From an uncultured Gemmiger sp. (lineage in GTDB: Bacteria; Bacillota; Clostridia; Oscillospirales; Ruminococcaceae): 64,000 bases of DNA. The position numbers were made by a program, and so were the translations under genes. Below, one piece after another: positions 49,208-56,666 of this stretch. The DNA is taken from the NCBI GenBank assembly GCA_944388135.1, contig CALXHP010000002.1, positions 83,633 to 147,632 of the forward strand, given 5' to 3'. Within the stretch, counting starts at the first letter, position 1. The number at the start of each line of letters is the position of its first letter. The notes below the pieces were generated by a model. The model was not told the origin of the DNA. It saw nothing but the letters and a program-made list of their open reading frames with translations, and searched no databases.

Positions 49208-49237
49208 TTGAAGTTTTTGTCTCTTCTATGGTATAAT
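49208..49237 (+). promoter_or_regulatory. Promoter of the membrane protein-GT2-flavin reductase operon
   Basis: TTGAAG (49208-49213), 18-base spacer, TATAAT (49232-49237) with a TGn extension (TGGTATAAT). Confidence 0.75.
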
Positions 49238-49316
49238 GGGCACGTTTCCGGGTTCACCTTTCATGGCCGGACCGTTGTCTCTTCGGAAACCGGAAGTTCA
49301 GAAATGGGAGGATTGT

Positions 49317-50963
49317 ATGAGTTCCCTGTCTTTATGCAAATCGCGGCTGGCTGCACTGCCGCATCGCCTGCTGGAGCGGCAGAATCGTTGGCACACGCTC
49401 TGGCTTGTCTTTTCCTGGGCTTGCCTTCTCTTTGCCTGCCTGCGCACCTGGCAGGTCATTCAGGGCCGGATGTACTATCTGCTGGATTCCGATATGAGCA
49501 GCGACCTGGTTCTGAGCCATCTTTTGCGGCAGGAACATACGCTTTTGTCCACCAACTGGTACTATTCCACAGAGCTGCGGGTGTTCCACAACCACCTGGT
49601 ATTCGCCCCCCTGTTCTTCCTGTCTGACAACTGGCTCCAGGTCCGCACCATCGGCACGGCGATCATCCTGCTGGGGATGCTGGCCGCCTGCTGGTATTTC
49701 TGCCGCCAGGCCGGGATCGGGCATCTCTTCCCCGCCATCGGCACACTGCTGATGATGCCCATGTCGGAAGTCTATTTCCGCATTACACTGCTCACGGTCA
49801 GCTATCCGCCCCACCTGTTTGCCAGTTTTCTCAGTCTGGGATTGCTGCTGCACTATATCCGCACCGACAAACGCCGTACCCGGGTCATTTTGCTGACTGT
49901 ACAGATCCTGTTTTCCTTTGTCATCGGCATGAACGGTCTGCGGCAGGTGCTCACCTTTTACCTGCCTTTGCTTCTGACCGCTCTTTTTCTCTCCTTCGTC
50001 TGCTCCCGTCCCCGCGCCGACGTCACCCTTCCGGGACTGGCGATTCCCGAGCGTCGGCTGCTCACCGGCAGCCTGGCGGCATTCGCCGCCACCATGGCGG
50101 GGTGGCTGGTGAATATACGGATCTTTCGCTATCTGTACCATTACACCAGCCAGGAAGGCGTACATTTTGCCGCCTTTGACGGGGCCCGCCTGGAACGGCT
50201 GTTCTTCGGCTGGCTGGAGAGTTTCGGGTTCCAGACCGGTGAATATGTCACCTCGCCCCAGATGCTCTACAATGCCTTCTGCTTCTTGTCCCTGGCTGTT
50301 CTGCTCTGTGCGTACATCTCCCTGGCACGCCATCCCGAACGCTATACCCTGCCGGAGCGGATTTTTTATCTGCTGGCGTTTTTTGCTTTTTTGGCCTACG
50401 AGGGTTTGTACCTGTTTACCGACATGGTATACTATACCCGATACAACATACCGATCCTTGCCCTGCTGATGCCGGTGGGTGTTGATTATCTTTACCGGCT
50501 GCCCCGCTGCCGGTTGTGGCGCGGCGCTCTGCTGGGCGGCCTGGCTGCCCTTCTGCTCTGGTGCGGAAATGACTACTACACCAACCTTTGGCCCCAGAAC
50601 ATGACCGCCGGGCAGGAGGCCGCCGTCACCGCCCTGCGGGTGGCCGGCTACACCGAAGGGTACGCTTCTTTCTGGAACGCCAACGTCATGGTGGAGATTT
50701 CTAACGGGGCCTTCGACATCCGCACCTGGAAGCCCGGCGAGGATGTCACCGACCCGGATGCTTTGTATGCGTGGCTGCAGGAAGCCGACCATCTTTCCAC
50801 TGTACCGGAAGGGCCGGTGTTCCTCTTCTTCAACAAACGGCAGGGCGAGTACAATACAGCGTCCCAATTGCTGGACCAAGGCACCGTGGAATACGAGGAC
50901 GAGACCTATATTGCCATCGGTTACCCGTCCTATGAGGCAATGAAAGCCGACTTTTCTAACTGA
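49317..50963 (+). CDS. Polytopic membrane protein, probable GT-C-type glycosyltransferase
   Basis: 548 residues from MSSLSLCKSR after GGGAGG, with about ten membrane helices. DSDMSSDLVLSHLL in the first outside loop holds acidic residues of the kind used by GT-C enzymes, and WYYSTELRVFHN follows. No defined family recognised. The C-terminal 90 residues form a soluble extracytoplasmic part. It is followed after nine bases by a GtrB-like GT2, which makes undecaprenyl-phosphate sugar; the pair looks like the donor/acceptor enzymes of a Gtr-type glycosylation system, without a GtrA-like flippase here. This function is inference. Confidence 0.65.
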   Translation: MSSLSLCKSRLAALPHRLLERQNRWHTLWLVFSWACLLFACLRTWQVIQGRMYYLLDSDMSSDLVLSHLLRQEHTLLSTNWYYSTELRVFHNHLVFAPLFFLSDNWLQVRTIGTAIILLGMLAACWYFCRQAGIGHLFPAIGTLLMMPMSEVYFRITLLTVSYPPHLFASFLSLGLLLHYIRTDKRRTRVILLTVQILFSFVIGMNGLRQVLTFYLPLLLTALFLSFVCSRPRADVTLPGLAIPERRLLTGSLAAFAATMAGWLVNIRIFRYLYHYTSQEGVHFAAFDGARLERLFFGWLESFGFQTGEYVTSPQMLYNAFCFLSLAVLLCAYISLARHPERYTLPERIFYLLAFFAFLAYEGLYLFTDMVYYTRYNIPILALLMPVGVDYLYRLPRCRLWRGALLGGLAALLLWCGNDYYTNLWPQNMTAGQEAAVTALRVAGYTEGYASFWNANVMVEISNGAFDIRTWKPGEDVTDPDALYAWLQEADHLSTVPEGPVFLFFNKRQGEYNTASQLLDQGTVEYEDETYIAIGYPSYEAMKADFSN

Positions 50964-50972
50964 GGTAGCAAC

Positions 50973-51956
50973 ATGGAAAACCGCAACACCCCCGTTCTTT
51001 ACATCATTATCCCCTGCTATAATGAGCAGGAGGTCCTGCCTATCACGGCACCGCAGTTCCTGAAAAAAATCACCGATCTGAGTGCCGCCGGAAAGATCAG
51101 CCCCGACAGCCGCGTACTCTTTGTCAACGACGGCTCCAGGGACCGTACCTGGACTATCATCCGGGAGCTGGCCGCCGCAGATCCCCACTATGCAGGCATC
51201 TGCCAGAGCCGCAACCGCGGCCACCAGAATGCCGTGCTGGCCGGGCTGATGGAAGCCAAGGACCGCTGTGACATCACCATCTCCATCGATTGCGACGGGC
51301 AGGATGATATCAACGCCATGGACGCCATGGTGGATGCCTACCGGGACGGCTGCGATGTGGTGTATGGCGTGCGCAGCAAGCGGGACACCGACACTTTCTT
51401 CAAACGGTTCACCGCCGAGAGTTTTTATAAACTGCTCAACGCCATGGGCGCCGAGGTGGTCTTTAACCACGCCGATTACCGCCTGATGAGTGCGCGGGTC
51501 CTGCAGGAGTTTGCCAAATTCACGGAAGTGAATCTGTTCCTGCGGGGCATGGTACCGCTGGTGGGCTTCAAATCCACCTGCGTGACCTACGAACGCCACG
51601 AGCGCCTGGCCGGGGAAAGTCACTATCCCCTTTCCAAAATGCTTTCTCTGGCTTTTGACGGTATTACCAGCCTCTCCATCAAGCCCATCCGGTTCATCAC
51701 CGGCTTTGGTGTCGTTGTGGCTTTGATCAGTTTCATCGGGGTGCTGTGGGCGGTCATCGAGGCGGCTCTGGGCATGACCGTTTCCGGTTGGGCCAGTACC
51801 ACCAGCATCATCTGTTTCGTGTCCGGCGTACAGCTGATCTGCCTGGGCGTCATCGGCGAATACATCGGCAAGATCTATATGGAGACGAAACATCGTCCCC
51901 GCTACATCATCAGCGAGACTACCCCCAATTTTGAACACAAGGAGGAACAGCCATGA
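50973..51956 (+). CDS. GtrB/DPM1-like family 2 glycosyltransferase
   Basis: 327 residues. GT-A domain (about 1-235): IIPCYNEQEVLP, VNDGSRDRTW, SIDCDGQDD (metal-binding D-x-D region) and NHADYRLMS; then two membrane helices (about 236-300) as in bactoprenol-phosphate glucosyltransferases (CVIGEYIGKIYMETKHRPRY is the typical end). It should move a sugar from a nucleotide sugar to undecaprenyl phosphate on the cytoplasmic face. Between the membrane protein and a flavin reductase; stop and next ATG overlap. Confidence 0.92.
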   Translation: MENRNTPVLYIIIPCYNEQEVLPITAPQFLKKITDLSAAGKISPDSRVLFVNDGSRDRTWTIIRELAAADPHYAGICQSRNRGHQNAVLAGLMEAKDRCDITISIDCDGQDDINAMDAMVDAYRDGCDVVYGVRSKRDTDTFFKRFTAESFYKLLNAMGAEVVFNHADYRLMSARVLQEFAKFTEVNLFLRGMVPLVGFKSTCVTYERHERLAGESHYPLSKMLSLAFDGITSLSIKPIRFITGFGVVVALISFIGVLWAVIEAALGMTVSGWASTTSIICFVSGVQLICLGVIGEYIGKIYMETKHRPRYIISETTPNFEHKEEQP

Positions 51957-52525
51957 GTCGTCAGGTCTGGAAGGGGTCTACCCTGCTCAACCCGGAGCCA
52001 CCGGTTCTGGTGAGCTGCGGCAGTCCCGACAAACCGAATCTGATCACGGTAGGCTGGTGCGGCACCATCTGCACCCAGCCGCCCATGCTTTCCATCAGCG
52101 TGCGGCCGGAACGGTACAGCCATCATCTGATCCGGGAAAGCGGCGAGTTCGTGGTAAACCTGCCCACCGAATCCCTGGTCCGGGCGGTGGACTGGTGCGG
52201 GGTCAAGAGCGGCCGGGATGTGGATAAATTTGCCGCCATGAACCTGACCGCCGCGCCGGCTTCCAAAGTGGGCACCGTCCTGTTGGAGGAAAGCCCCCTC
52301 AATCTGGAATGTAAGGTCACCCAGGTGATCTCCCTGGGCAGCCACGATCTGTTTCTGGCCGAATGTGTGGCGGTGGATGTGGACGAACGGCTGCTCAACG
52401 AGGATGGCAAGCTTTGCCTGAACAAAGCCAGGCTGATCGTCTATTCCCACGGCGATTACCTGGCCCTGGGCCGTCGCCTGGGGACCTTCGGATACAGCGT
52501 GCGCAAGCGCAAGCCGCGCCGGTAA
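51953..52525 (+). CDS. Flavin reductase family protein (FMN-binding split barrel)
   Basis: 190 residues. Flavin-reductase-like fold with PPVLVSCGSPDKPNLITVGW (about 14-33), a Cys-containing TICTQPPMLSISVRPERYSH and FVVNLPTESLVRAVDWCGVK. It may reduce FMN or use bound flavin for electron transfer; the partner is unknown. ATG overlaps the GT2 stop (ATGA) with AAGGAGG upstream, so it is co-expressed with the glycosyltransferase genes without an obvious metabolic link. Followed by a strong terminator. Confidence 0.9.
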   Translation: MSRQVWKGSTLLNPEPPVLVSCGSPDKPNLITVGWCGTICTQPPMLSISVRPERYSHHLIRESGEFVVNLPTESLVRAVDWCGVKSGRDVDKFAAMNLTAAPASKVGTVLLEESPLNLECKVTQVISLGSHDLFLAECVAVDVDERLLNEDGKLCLNKARLIVYSHGDYLALGRRLGTFGYSVRKRKPRR

Positions 52526-52542
52526 ACTGCCCCCATAAACCG

Positions 52543-52587
52543 GAAAAGCCCTTCCGGCGGAACTGAACCGCCGGAAGGGCTTTTTGT
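52543..52587 (+). terminator. Terminator between the flavin reductase and the sugar-binding protein gene (bidirectional)
   Basis: 16-base perfect stem AAAGCCCTTCCGGCGG with its complement (545-560 with 568-583), seven-base loop, T-runs on both strands. Confidence 0.93.
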
Positions 52588-52596
52588 ATGCAGGAT

Positions 52597-53583
52597 TCAG
52601 GAAACCGGGAAGAGGACTTTCTGGCTGTCCAGCGCAAAGAGATTTTCCCGGTTGATGATGCGGGTGGCAGTATCCATGTGTTTTTCCACTTCGCTGCGCT
52701 GCCCGGTCAGCAGCTTGTAGGCGCTCTCCACCCCGAAGTACCCCATTTCGTAGGTGTTCTGGATGACCAGGGCATCCACCACACCCGTCTGCAAGGCATC
52801 CACCGTCACCAGGTTGGAGTCGAACGCCACCATCCACAGGGCATTGTGCAGCTGCAATTCTTCCACCGCCCGGGCCGCCCCCACACTGGTGGGCTCATTG
52901 AAGGCAAGCAGCGCGTTGATCTCCGGGTGGGCCCGCAGCATCTCCAGGGTATCCGCCTGGGCACTGGTCGCCTCGGCCAGGGTGTGGATGGTCGCCACCA
53001 CTTCGGCCCGGCCGCTTTTGGCGAAAGCATCCACCGCTCCCCGTTCCCGGTCCTGGCCGTTGGCGCTGTTCACGTCGTAGTTGACGATGCCCACTTTCAG
53101 GGAACCGGGCACACCATCCAGGGCGGCCTCGGCTGCCATCTGCCCCGCCCCGTAGTTGTCGGTTCCGATGTAGGTGGCCACACTTTCGGAATTGACCGCC
53201 GAATCTATGACCACGATCTTGACCCCCTGTTTGGCGGCCTCCTCAATGGCCGGGGCGTTGGCGTCAAAATCGATGGCCGAAAACACCAGGGCCTGGGCAC
53301 CGTTCCGGACCGCTTGGGCGATCATCTCGTTCTGGGCTTCATAGTCCTCCTCGGTCTCGGGACCGTCGATGGTCAGATCCATATTGTACTCGGTAGCCGC
53401 CGCTTCGGCCCCCACAAACACCGCTTTCCAAAAATCCGTCTGAGTGGATTTGGCCACCAGCGCCACCTTGTAGCGGGTGGAATCTGCCGACTGCACACCT
53501 GTGGTGCTTTCTGAAGAGAAGCACCCCGTAAGCAGCGCCAGCGCCAGCAGCAATACCGGCAGGGTCTTACATTGTTTTTTCAT
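52597..53583 (-). CDS. Periplasmic-binding-type sugar lipoprotein (RbsB-like)
   Basis: 328 residues from MKKQCKTLP (a GTG two codons earlier is possible). Signal peptide with lipobox LTGC (Cys21), then a two-lobed type I periplasmic-binding fold: KVALVAKSTQTDFWKAVFVG, ALVFSAIDFDANAPAIEEAA, GTDNYGAGQMAAEAAL and ALLAFNEPTSVGAARAVEEL. Such proteins bind ribose, galactose or other sugars. The gene overlaps the 3' end of a histidine kinase gene by 17 bases, but no permease or ATPase follows; it may serve signalling instead of transport. Confidence 0.88.
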   Translation of the reverse strand: MKKQCKTLPVLLLALALLTGCFSSESTTGVQSADSTRYKVALVAKSTQTDFWKAVFVGAEAAATEYNMDLTIDGPETEEDYEAQNEMIAQAVRNGAQALVFSAIDFDANAPAIEEAAKQGVKIVVIDSAVNSESVATYIGTDNYGAGQMAAEAALDGVPGSLKVGIVNYDVNSANGQDRERGAVDAFAKSGRAEVVATIHTLAEATSAQADTLEMLRAHPEINALLAFNEPTSVGAARAVEELQLHNALWMVAFDSNLVTVDALQTGVVDALVIQNTYEMGYFGVESAYKLLTGQRSEVEKHMDTATRIINRENLFALDSQKVLFPVS

Positions 53584-55291
53584 AGTCACCCTCCCGGTCC
53601 TCCGGCACCCGCGGCATGCGGATGGTCACTGTGGTTCCTTCGTCGGGAACGCTGTCGATGGACAGGCCGTACTGCGGCCCGAAATAGATGCGCAGCCGGT
53701 CATTTACATTCTTGATGCCGATGCCGGTGCGGTCGCTGGGTTCGTTTTTCAGCAGTTTGGCCACCTGCTCCGGCGGCATCCCGATCCCGTCGTCCACGAC
53801 CTTGAAGAGGATATCCTCGCCATCGGCACAGACCACGATCTCAATATGCCCCGGCTCCACCATCAGGTCCAGCCCGTGGGTGATGGCGTTTTCGATGATG
53901 GGCTGCAGGGTGATCTTGTTGCACAGGCAATGCAGGCAGTTTTCATCTACCGTAAAGTGGTAGGTAAACTGGTTCTTGTAACGGAACTTCTGGATCAGCA
54001 GGTAGGATTCCGCGTGCTGTAACTCCTTTTCAATGGGGATCAGCTCATGGCCGCGGCTGATGCTGATCCGGAACAGACGTGCCAATGCATGGACCATCTT
54101 GACGGCGTCGGCATTTTTGCCCCGCTCGCACATCCAGGCGATGGAATCCAGGGTGTTGTAAAGGAAGTGGGGATTGATCTGGGCCTGCAGGGCCTTGAGT
54201 TCTGTCTTGCGCAGGTTGATCTCCTCCTCCCGGACGGTGGTCATCAGCCGCTGGATGCGCCCTACCATATGCCCGAAGGAATCGGAAAGTTCCTGGACCT
54301 CCCGCGTGCCCGCCACCGGCTGGAAAGCAAACCCGTCGGCGTCCTGCTCAAACTGTTCCATGGCTCTTTCCAGCCGCTGCAGCGGATGGCTCAGCAGCCG
54401 GGAAATGATCCAGCCGGCCAACAGTGCCGCCGCCAGAATCAATGCCGAAGTCACCAATGTCACGCGGACCATCTGCCAGAAGCTATCATTCACCGTTTCA
54501 TCGATATAACTGACACCCACTACCCGCCAGTTGCTGTCCGGCACGTCCTGGATGCTGTAAATGACGGTGTCCTCCACATAGGTACCGTCGGGAAGCTGCG
54601 CCAGGCGGGCACCCTCCTCGCTTTTGATGCCGGCATAAAGAAGCTGCTGCTGGGGGTGATACACCATGTTGCCGTGTTCGTCCATCAGGTAACAATAGCC
54701 GTGCTGGCCGATGCCCACCCCGTTGATGCTGGCCCCCAGGCCGGAAAAGCGCACATCCACCGCCACCCAATGCACCGCACTGCCCGCAGGCATGGCCCGC
54801 ACCACGGTGACCACCCAGGGATAGTACCCTTCAAAGATGGATTCCACATGGGGGGAACTGATGTAGCCATCGCCGTAAAGTTCCGCCATATTCAGGTCAA
54901 AGGAAAGGTTCCGCAGGATCTTGGTGCGGGGGGTGTGGTCCAGCGCCCAGCACTCCTGCAGGGTACCGGCTTCGTCGTAGGTGGTCACCGCCACCACCTC
55001 GCTGCGGGCGTTCAGCCAGGCATTGAGGTAGGCATCCCGGGACTCCGTGGGCGTGTCCATCTCCGCCATCACGTCGTTGACAGTTTCTTCCAGGGTGTCC
55101 ACATAGTTGCTGACAGTTCCTACCACCTGGCTGACTGCCTGGGCACTGCTGGTGCGGGTCCCCTGGACCACCGACGCCCGGTAGCTGCGCAGAAAAGCCG
55201 CCACGCACAAAGCCAGTGTCACCGCCGCCACCCCGGTAATAAGCGCGACGATCAGCGGCGCTGTGCGGGGAGAGCGGTACCGTCGTTTCAT
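53567..55291 (-). CDS. Sensor histidine kinase (YesM/HisKA_7TM-less, LytS-like His_kinase type)
   Basis: 574 residues. Two membrane helices (about 12-34 and 274-297) flank an extracytoplasmic double Cache-like sensor (about 40-270), then HAMP (about 297-350), the phospho-acceptor motif QINPHFLYNT with His375 and a GHKL ATPase domain with DDGIGMPPEQ and GIGIKNVNDRL. This is the YesM-type sensor paired with AraC-type response regulators in carbohydrate sensing. Start overlaps the upstream regulator stop (ATGA) and its end overlaps the sugar-binding protein gene. Confidence 0.92.
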   Translation of the reverse strand: MKRRYRSPRTAPLIVALITGVAAVTLALCVAAFLRSYRASVVQGTRTSSAQAVSQVVGTVSNYVDTLEETVNDVMAEMDTPTESRDAYLNAWLNARSEVVAVTTYDEAGTLQECWALDHTPRTKILRNLSFDLNMAELYGDGYISSPHVESIFEGYYPWVVTVVRAMPAGSAVHWVAVDVRFSGLGASINGVGIGQHGYCYLMDEHGNMVYHPQQQLLYAGIKSEEGARLAQLPDGTYVEDTVIYSIQDVPDSNWRVVGVSYIDETVNDSFWQMVRVTLVTSALILAAALLAGWIISRLLSHPLQRLERAMEQFEQDADGFAFQPVAGTREVQELSDSFGHMVGRIQRLMTTVREEEINLRKTELKALQAQINPHFLYNTLDSIAWMCERGKNADAVKMVHALARLFRISISRGHELIPIEKELQHAESYLLIQKFRYKNQFTYHFTVDENCLHCLCNKITLQPIIENAITHGLDLMVEPGHIEIVVCADGEDILFKVVDDGIGMPPEQVAKLLKNEPSDRTGIGIKNVNDRLRIYFGPQYGLSIDSVPDEGTTVTIRMPRVPEDREGDYEKTM

Positions 55292-56553
55292 GTGCCTGCC
55301 TCCTCACCGGCGGCCTGGGCTGCCCGCTGCCGCCGCAGCGCCCCGGGGGATGTTCCGCTGTATTTTTTAAAGCAGTAGCTGAAATAGTGCTGGTCACTGT
55401 ACCCGCACCGGCGGGCGATCTCCTGCACCTGCAGATTGGTGGTGAGCAGCAATTGCTGGGCAGCCTCCATGCGGCGGCGCACCAGAATGTTGATGAAAGT
55501 CTCCCCTGCCGTTTTTTTGATGCAGGCACTGAGATGGTTGGGGCTGACATCCAGCATGGCACTGAGGGACGCCAGGGAAAGGTCCTCGTCCATATAGTGC
55601 TGTTCAATGATCTCCAGGGCACGCTCACAGAGGCCGCCGCCTTTGCGGGTTTCCGCCGTAAAGCTGACGCCGCCTTCGCTTTCCTCCGCGGCGCGAAGTG
55701 CTTCCAGCGCCTGTCGGTATGCACTGTTCAGCTCGATAAACTGGGTCACCGGACGTCCGACGCCCACCAGCACCCGCTTGCCCAGGGCGCGCTCGGTAAG
55801 CTGGCAGATCTCGTCCGCCAGAATGTGCAGGTACTCGTCCAGGTCTGACAGATTGCCCAGCAGCACCGCCACCACCCTGCCACTGGCAGGAAATACAAAA
55901 TGCCGCAGATACTTGTTGGCCAGCTGCTCCACCAGCCTGGTAAAGCCCGGCGCACAGGGCGTTCCGTCCGACATGGCCGCTGTGAGCACCACCAGCAGGC
56001 TCCGGTCATCCAGGCCGCGCAGCAGCCCGCAGGAAGCCGCGCTTTCCCGCAGGGAGGCTTCCATCCCTTCCGGCGGATTATCGTAATGCTCCAGCACCAG
56101 CGGAATGGCAAAGGCCGCACGGTCCCCCTGCCGGTTGTCGCTGCGGCGCAGACTGGCATAGCGCTGGTCAATTTTTTCGTGGATGGCTTTCAGCTCCGCC
56201 GCCAGGCCGTCCATCGTCAGCGGCTTGAGCATATAGCTGATGATGTTGTACTGGATGGCCTGTTTGGCATACTCGAAATCGTCATAGCCGCTGAGAAAGG
56301 CGATGTGCATGGCCGGGCGGATCTCCCGCACCTGGCGGGCCAGTTCAATGCCGGAAATAAAGGGCATCCGGATATCGGTAAGCAACAGATCCGGTTCCAG
56401 CCGCTCCACCAGTTCCAGGGCGTCCAACCCGTTGCTGGCACTGCCTACCAGGTGGAAGCCCAGCGCTTCCCAGGGGGTCATGGTGCAGACGGCGTCCCGC
56501 AGTTCGTCCTCGTCGTCAGCCACCACCACAGTGTAAATGTTTTTGTCTGGCAT
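55288..56553 (-). CDS. Response regulator with AraC-type DNA-binding domain (YesN family)
   Basis: 421 residues. Receiver domain (1-120) with Asp13-Asp14, phospho-acceptor Asp60 (LLTDIRMP) and Lys110; a central linker domain (about 130-300); C-terminal double AraC helix-turn-helix (about 310-405: LASLSAMLDVSPNHLSACIK, VQEIARRCGYSDQHYFSYCF). It probably activates sugar-use genes when the adjacent kinase signals. First gene of the three-gene operon; AAGGAG nine bases upstream, promoter at 56583-56611. Confidence 0.93.
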   Translation of the reverse strand: MPDKNIYTVVVADDEDELRDAVCTMTPWEALGFHLVGSASNGLDALELVERLEPDLLLTDIRMPFISGIELARQVREIRPAMHIAFLSGYDDFEYAKQAIQYNIISYMLKPLTMDGLAAELKAIHEKIDQRYASLRRSDNRQGDRAAFAIPLVLEHYDNPPEGMEASLRESAASCGLLRGLDDRSLLVVLTAAMSDGTPCAPGFTRLVEQLANKYLRHFVFPASGRVVAVLLGNLSDLDEYLHILADEICQLTERALGKRVLVGVGRPVTQFIELNSAYRQALEALRAAEESEGGVSFTAETRKGGGLCERALEIIEQHYMDEDLSLASLSAMLDVSPNHLSACIKKTAGETFINILVRRRMEAAQQLLLTTNLQVQEIARRCGYSDQHYFSYCFKKYSGTSPGALRRQRAAQAAGEEAGT

Positions 56554-56582
56554 ACAAGTTTTCTCCTTCTTTTGCTGGCTTC

Positions 56583-56611
56583 ATTATAGAGGGTTTTCGG
56601 CCATTATGCAA
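56583..56611 (-). promoter_or_regulatory. Promoter of the response regulator-kinase-binding protein operon
   Basis: Minus strand TTGCAT (56611-56606), 17-base spacer, TATAAT (56588-56583). Confidence 0.78.
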
Positions 56612-56652
56612 GAAAAAGCCCTCCCGGTTCACACGCCACATGCCGGGAGGGT
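56612..56652 (-). terminator. Terminator of the large membrane protein gene
   Basis: CCCTCCCGG/CCGGGAGGG stem (619-627 with 643-651), long loop, then CTTTTTC on the minus strand. Its T-run abuts the -35 of the next operon. Confidence 0.8.
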
Positions 56653-56666
56653 CATTCTTTTGCCGG

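Noticed and set aside
49332-51938. 868-codon minus-strand open frame opposite the membrane protein and GT2
   Set aside because: The plus-strand genes have RBSs, a promoter and clear motifs; this frame has none.
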